Below, in pieces: positions 19,201 to 23,315 of a DNA stretch of 23,315 nt. The stretch lies in the IMG/VR virus record IMGVR_UViG_3300037042_002864, positions 1 through 23,315 of that record; one strand, given 5' to 3'. Position numbers and translations under genes: made by a program. Source of the DNA: a virus. The notes under the pieces were generated by a model. The model saw nothing but the letters and a program-made list of their open reading frames with translations. It made no database searches and had not been told where the DNA came from. Numbering within the stretch: the stretch's first letter is position 1; every line of letters begins with the position of its first letter.

Positions 19201-20703
19201 TTAGATTTCCATCGGCTGTCCCTGCATTCCTCCACCGACCATGCCGCTCGCGGTGCGCTGCTGGAGCATTGAAAGAGCAGTCCCGAAATCGATGCCGGTT
19301 GTGTCGGAGATCCGCTTTGCGCGGTTGATGACGTCGACCGTTTCGCGTTCGCGTGCGTCCATGTGTTGGTCGAGCACCTGACCCTGCTCCGCGATCACCT
19401 CGGACAGATTCTTAAAGCCGAGCTTGTAGTCTTCCCGGCGTGCTGCGCTATCCCGTCCAAGGTCGATCGAGAATTTAGGTGGAAGTGTGAAGTCCCACTT
19501 AAGGAATCCCCCGGCATCCTGCCCGCGGTACTCTGGCAGAAGTCCTTCCTTGATCGCCTTTGAAATGGCGTACCCGACAACGCGTTGCGCCACCGGCTTT
19601 AGAAGCTCCTGCCGGTCTAGAATAGTGGTCCGGGCCTTCTCGATCTCGGCGCGTTCCTGCGTGCCGTTCTGACCGTCCGGCTTCCAGCACAGGCTATACG
19701 GCCACCCGACGCCGAGCAGCGCCTTGCGTGCGAGCCGGTCCTGAAACTGGTCCCAGTCCTGACCGGGGCGCATGTTCACGAACTGTTCCAGCTTCGATCC
19801 GGTCCCAGCCTTGAAATAAGTGATGGTGCCGCCCTCGAGCCGCTCCATTGCTAGCCCGTCATTCTGGATGCCGTCGGCGCTCAGCTGCCCGGAGAGCAGC
19901 ATCCCAGGGTCATTCGCATCCGCCTGTCCGCTCTCGTTTGTTTCGATGAGAGTGCGACTGCTCGACGCCATCTGATTCAGCTGCTCCCAGTACTGGCTTT
20001 GATCGGCATCCCTGAGATCGTTCAGGGCGTGCGAAAAGAGCGGGAGTCCGCGCAGTTGGTCGGCCCACTCGGGATCGAAGCTCAGGATGAGATCGCGAGC
20101 CGAGATGTCTTGATCGTCTCCCTCGTCGTCCGCGAGCACGCGGTATGCGACCGCACGCCCGACTGGGTTTGTGATCACGCCATGCGAGATCTTAAGACCC
20201 CGATAAGGCCCAGACTCGACGATGGTCTCACCGCTCGATCGCTGCCCGATCCGGTGAGCGGGGATGGTCTGCACCATTGGCCAAACGCCATCCTCGGACG
20301 TGGTGAGGAGCACCCCTTGATCGCCATCCCGGTCGATTGCGATCGATTGCAGGTAGAGACTGGTCTTGAAGTCAAACACTTCACCCCGGACGTTGGAAGT
20401 CCCGTACCAAAGCAAAAGCCATTCGGTCGCTACCTTGCCCCATTCCTGATCTGCCCCGCGGAAAACTGGATTCCATGCGCGCCCCACGGAGTGCATCGCT
20501 TTTTGAGCGGTGGCGCCCTTCACGATGCCGTTGTTTGCCCAGAGGCGGCGCGACAGTGAGAGCAGTGTGCGCCAGTCCTGCAGGTTGACACTGCGCGTGA
20601 TCGACTCTGTGCGGGTCGGAAGGTATGGGCGCCCGGTTGTTTGGCTTGTCGCGTTGATCAGCCGCGAGTCGATTGGGTATCCCCACTGGTCAACTAGTGC
20701 CAT
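19201..20703 (-). CDS. Portal protein (lambda gpB family)
   Basis: The 500-aa protein carries the gpB-family pattern: an N-terminal TESITRSVNLQDWRTLLSLS-type segment, RRLWANNGIVKGATAQKAMH, then DRDGDQGVLLTTSEDGVWPM and VQTIPAHRIGQ. Further on come LSFDPEWADQLRGLPLFSHA and the clip and wing region FKAGTGSKLEQFVNMRPGQD, then KALLGVGWPYSLCWKPDGQN, ending in a helical barrel-like tail. The portal forms the ring through which DNA is packed and to which the tail attaches. It follows the gpW-position gene after one base and lies before the protease, as in lambda. The length is close to the usual 500-540 residues. Confidence 0.92.
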   Translation of the reverse strand: MALVDQWGYPIDSRLINATSQTTGRPYLPTRTESITRSVNLQDWRTLLSLSRRLWANNGIVKGATAQKAMHSVGRAWNPVFRGADQEWGKVATEWLLLWYGTSNVRGEVFDFKTSLYLQSIAIDRDGDQGVLLTTSEDGVWPMVQTIPAHRIGQRSSGETIVESGPYRGLKISHGVITNPVGRAVAYRVLADDEGDDQDISARDLILSFDPEWADQLRGLPLFSHALNDLRDADQSQYWEQLNQMASSSRTLIETNESGQADANDPGMLLSGQLSADGIQNDGLAMERLEGGTITYFKAGTGSKLEQFVNMRPGQDWDQFQDRLARKALLGVGWPYSLCWKPDGQNGTQERAEIEKARTTILDRQELLKPVAQRVVGYAISKAIKEGLLPEYRGQDAGGFLKWDFTLPPKFSIDLGRDSAARREDYKLGFKNLSEVIAEQGQVLDQHMDARERETVDVINRAKRISDTTGIDFGTALSMLQQRTASGMVGGGMQGQPMEI

Positions 20704-20704
20704 G

Positions 20705-21007
20705 TCAAAATCTGGCGCGCGTGCGCCTCAAGGGTTTGGTCGACAGGTACGTCTGCACCTGATCGAGCGTTGATCCATCAAAAAACTCCAGCGCCTCCTC
20801 AACTCGGGAGAGCAGTTCCGAGGTCGACAGTTTAGGATCGACCTGAAAAGAGAAGCTCTTGCCGTTCGCGGATAGGCTAGTCATTTGTCGACCCCCCTTT
20901 TCGGAGATCAAGGTGAACTGCCCGGTGACGATGTTTTCCAGCACCTCGCGCCCCTGCGTCATTGCGATCCGCAGAAGGGATTTGATGAAGAAATCCGGCG
21001 ATGCCAT
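20705..21007 (-). CDS. gpW-like head-tail joining candidate, 100 aa
   Basis: The frame is open from 21271, but that part is a shadow of the terminase gene, so I take the ATG at 21007, 16 bases after the terminase stop. The product begins MASPDFFIKSLLRIAMTQGR and contains TGQFTLISEKGGRQMTSLSA followed by a strand and the helix ELLSRVEEALEFFD. The beta-hairpin plus helix pattern (TG-x-basic ... G-R-x-x-x-F) resembles lambda gpW (68 aa). The position between large terminase and portal is exactly that of W. It has about 25 additional N-terminal residues. The call is mainly positional. Confidence 0.6.
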   Translation of the reverse strand: MASPDFFIKSLLRIAMTQGREVLENIVTGQFTLISEKGGRQMTSLSANGKSFSFQVDPKLSTSELLSRVEEALEFFDGSTLDQVQTYLSTKPLRRTRARF

Positions 21008-21023
21008 TGAAACCCCGGATCTG

Positions 21024-22805
21024 TCAACTCGACCCAAGGAACCCGTTGAAAATCGCGAACACGGTCTGCATCGCCTCACAGTCCCAAAGGTGGTTGTCTT
21101 TGCGGACACGCACCCATCGAGATACGACCGCTTTGGTTGTGGCGTTGACGACGTCCCGCTTAACCTCGGAGGCGATTTGGTGGATGTAGTCTCCGCTGAC
21201 GTCGTCCGGGGTTTCCCATCGTGCGCCCTTACCCCCGCGCAGATTCGCGAGCACGTCTTTGACCTTCTCATTGCTCCAAAAAAGGTAGAGCGCGGTTCCC
21301 CCGCCCGGTGCGCTGGCGCGTTTCAGTTCGGAGTAAAACTTCTTCGTCGCTGGCTTGTTTTTCGGGAAGTGCATGAACCCGTCGTCTTTCGCGCCGTGTA
21401 TTGCCACCCATCCGAATTTCACACACTCGTCGTACACCTGCCCAGTCTCGAACTGCGCGTCCTGAAAGACAAATGTCGGCCTGACGTTCATTCGCTTCCT
21501 GAGTTCCTCGACGCCTTCGCTTGTATGCACCTTCCCCTCCCAGAGCAGTCGGCTCGATCCGTCCCGCTTCCACGCGCGAATCACGACCCAGCGGTGATCC
21601 CGCTGCCGGTCGATGGTCATTGCGCGGACCACCGGAGAGAGACGAGACTCAAACTCTTCGTCCTCCCACGCTTCCCCGTTTTGGTAATCGCTCTTTAGAT
21701 ACCCAGCCCCGCCAAGCGCCACCTCCGGCGCGGTCTCCTCCTCCCGCCAAAACTCCGCAAGCCGCTTGGTCTGGAAGATTTTAATTGGCTCCTGATCCCC
21801 GAGCGAAAGCGCCTTTTGCGCTCGCGTCCATCCGAGCGCAAGGTCCCCCCACCGCTCATGAAAAAGCGCGACTGCGGGCGCGTGCCATCCGTGGTGTCCG
21901 GGAAGTCCGCCGGGGTTGGTCACGACGTATCTGGACGCCAGCGACAGTCCGCGCCTGACGTCCGGCTTGTCCTCGTATCGAGTCTGGCAGAGCGGGCACT
22001 CGTAGCACGCCGACTGCGCGATTGCGGCCTCGTCGATGCGTCCATCCTCGGTCTTCGCGACCTCGTATTTCAGGTTCTTAAAGTCCCACCGACTCACCTC
22101 GTCGCACGTCGGGCAGAACATCGAAAACTCGCGCCGATCCGACCGCATCCATGCGGAATACAGTTCCGTGTCGCGGCGCTCGGATTGCAGCTGGACGTGC
22201 TGGTCTCCTCCCTGAGAGACCACGATCACGCGCGAATTCCATCTGGAATGCGTCCGGGCGCGGGCCTCTTCGATCAGCCCGTGCTTGATAAGCCATGCCT
22301 CGTCGAGAAAAACATAGCGAACGCTCTTCCTTTGGAAGTTTGCTTTGTTCGCGCCGCCGACGAACAGCGACATGTGCGGCAGGATCACGGCGTCTTTCCG
22401 TTTAGCGTGCCGGTCGACCCCGGCGAGAGCGTGCGCGATCGGGTCGCACGATTTCAAAATGGGAAGGAGTCGGTCCTCCATGTGCTCTTTGGCGTCCTGA
22501 TCCGTCTGCATCGAGAGCAGGATCGAGCCGGGCGCCTCCGAAATAATGTAGGGGATAGCGACATCGAAAACCGTGGTCTTCCCGGCGCCGGTCGGGAGGA
22601 TGAGCACCTGCTCCTTCACGGTGTCGTCCGAGAAAAACTCCAGCGGTTCAGCGAGCCATGGGGATGCGGTCGGATCAAAGCTCGATGAGCGTGCGCTGTT
22701 CGGGATCTTGACGTTTTCGGACGCCCATTCGGCGACGGTGCGTTTGTCCGGCGCCCGCCATCCCGACGCGCACCATTCGACCGGGGAGTCTTGGTCCGTG
22801 GTCAT
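21024..22805 (-). CDS. terL: Large terminase subunit (GpA type)
   Basis: This 593-aa DNA-packaging motor protein has Walker A in LPTGAGKTT (residues 70-78) and Walker B in VRYVFLDEAW (Asp168, Glu169). A putative zinc site uses Cys231, Cys234, Cys267, Cys270 and Cys273 (CPTC and CYECPLC). The nuclease domain begins near AMTIDRQRDHRWVVIRAW, and a C-terminal WSNEKVKDVLANLRGG stretch follows. This is the lambda gpA family, whose members usually cut DNA at cos sites, though some relatives package by headful. It works with the small subunit, which overlaps it by ATGA. Length is close to the ~640 residues of lambda A. Confidence 0.93.
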   Translation of the reverse strand: MTTDQDSPVEWCASGWRAPDKRTVAEWASENVKIPNSARSSSFDPTASPWLAEPLEFFSDDTVKEQVLILPTGAGKTTVFDVAIPYIISEAPGSILLSMQTDQDAKEHMEDRLLPILKSCDPIAHALAGVDRHAKRKDAVILPHMSLFVGGANKANFQRKSVRYVFLDEAWLIKHGLIEEARARTHSRWNSRVIVVSQGGDQHVQLQSERRDTELYSAWMRSDRREFSMFCPTCDEVSRWDFKNLKYEVAKTEDGRIDEAAIAQSACYECPLCQTRYEDKPDVRRGLSLASRYVVTNPGGLPGHHGWHAPAVALFHERWGDLALGWTRAQKALSLGDQEPIKIFQTKRLAEFWREEETAPEVALGGAGYLKSDYQNGEAWEDEEFESRLSPVVRAMTIDRQRDHRWVVIRAWKRDGSSRLLWEGKVHTSEGVEELRKRMNVRPTFVFQDAQFETGQVYDECVKFGWVAIHGAKDDGFMHFPKNKPATKKFYSELKRASAPGGGTALYLFWSNEKVKDVLANLRGGKGARWETPDDVSGDYIHQIASEVKRDVVNATTKAVVSRWVRVRKDNHLWDCEAMQTVFAIFNGFLGSS

Positions 22806-23287
22806 TTCCCGAGGTCGTCGAACGCGGTTTTGAGATCCGAGAACAGCTGGTCAACCTTCGCGTCGAGCCGCTTTTTAATCTCTGCCGGTGGCATGCCTGA
22901 CCAGTTGGGAATGTCCACCACGAACCTAAGAAACTCGGCCCGCATGGTGGCCATGATTTTGACGTGGTCCCGCCGCATCTGGTCGCGCGGAAGGAGCGCC
23001 TTCAGGTCTTCGTCGATCTTGATTTTCAGCCGGTGACACTCCAGCCGGAGTTTCTCCAGCTTGGCGTCGGAGAGGCTGGCGATTTTTGATCCGCCAGGAG
23101 CTTGTTGCTGCTCAGCGAACCATGCGTCCATTGCCTGCACGTCATCGACCGGGGCACCTTTTGCCGCCGCTCGTTCGATGGTGCGCGGATCAACGCCGAA
23201 TCTCTTAGCGAGATCCGCATAAATTTCCTTCTTCTGACGTTTTTTGGAATTGCCAGCGCCCGACAGGCTACCATTTTGGCCGGTCAT
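22802..23287 (-). CDS. terS: Small terminase subunit (Nu1-like)
   Basis: The 161-aa protein carries a basic N-terminal stretch (NSKKRQKKEIYADLAKRFGV) leading into a helix-turn-helix (IYADLAKRFGVDPRTIERAA), used by small terminases to bind the packaging site. A linker with glutamines follows, then a helical C-terminal part (DAKLEKLRLECHRLKIKIDE) that should form the oligomer. It directly precedes the large terminase and overlaps it by ATGA. Nu1 of lambda is 181 aa. Its ATG is 28 bases from the right edge, with only a weak GAAG upstream, so the packaging site and any upstream promoter are outside the window. Confidence 0.82.
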   Translation of the reverse strand: MTGQNGSLSGAGNSKKRQKKEIYADLAKRFGVDPRTIERAAAKGAPVDDVQAMDAWFAEQQQAPGGSKIASLSDAKLEKLRLECHRLKIKIDEDLKALLPRDQMRRDHVKIMATMRAEFLRFVVDIPNWSGMPPAEIKKRLDAKVDQLFSDLKTAFDDLGK

Positions 23288-23315
23288 ACGATTTCTTCGC
23301 GCGTTTTGCTGACCC

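Noticed and set aside
9981-21028. GTTGACA copies as minus-35 promoter boxes
   Set aside because: Bases about 17 positions downstream do not form a minus-10 TATAAT-like box at any of the four junctions, and they fall inside the next gene.
21816-22688. Long open frame of 290 aa on the plus strand
   Set aside because: It is fully antisense to the large terminase, which has clear Walker motifs, and shows Arg/Val-rich shadow composition.
1-23315. tRNA genes, CRISPR arrays, insertion sequences, attachment sites
   Set aside because: I saw no cloverleaf, regularly spaced repeats, transposase frame or integrase in the window.

Overview
The window is a stretch of a tailed double-stranded DNA phage genome, or a prophage. 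Every gene I can support lies on the minus strand, so transcription runs from the right edge (23315) to the left edge (1). Genes are packed tightly: fifteen junctions are ATGA overlaps and three are TAATG overlaps. The longest true gap is 148 bases (3426-3573), so no stretch over 300 bases lacks a gene. The DNA looks G+C-rich by eye. A 15-residue lipoprotein signal peptide with a lipobox cysteine points to a bacterial host, more likely Gram-negative, but the host cannot be named from this sequence. I saw no integrase, repressor, tRNA, insertion sequence or CRISPR array.

Read in the direction of transcription, the right third follows the phage lambda head order: small terminase, GpA-type large terminase, a small gpW-position protein, lambda-type portal, ClpP-like protease fused to a scaffold-like tail, major capsid protein and one small protein. 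A textbook intrinsic terminator (16552-16589) follows. Next come head-tail completion and tail genes: a connector candidate, gpZ-like and gpU-like proteins, a small tail tube candidate, a chaperone-position protein and a short tape measure protein (466 aa). There is no sheath, so a siphovirus-like flexible tail is likely.

The tail-tip region (about 10.0-12.5 kb) is the most unusual part. The usual distal tail, hub or gpJ-type proteins are not recognisable there. In their place are two small unknown proteins, a 315-residue protein with 38 cysteines and, overlapping it by four bases, a protein whose C-terminal ~90 residues match the Erv1/ALR sulfhydryl oxidase fold (W-x2-LH, CxxC, HNxVN-x3-GKP). 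I infer a phage-encoded pair of disulfide-forming enzyme and cysteine-rich virion substrate, similar in principle to the cytosolic disulfide pathway of poxviruses. This is the strongest candidate for a new system.

Further left lie a BppU-like baseplate adaptor, two large fibre or virion surface proteins (673 and 684 aa), three smaller virion or membrane proteins and a lysis group: a 54-aa two-helix holin candidate, a 65-aa lipoprotein and an M15 endolysin. A 148-base gap with hairpins separates these from an early-type module of small unknown proteins (one only 26 aa), a PD-(D/E)XK Holliday junction resolvase-like nuclease, a Sak4-like RecA-fold ATPase and a Cas4/RecB-like nuclease with a CX2CX5C cluster that runs off the left edge. 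Most starts lack a Shine-Dalgarno sequence. Several non-overlapping starts instead have A-rich leaders, and a GTTGACA heptamer recurs just upstream of four genes.
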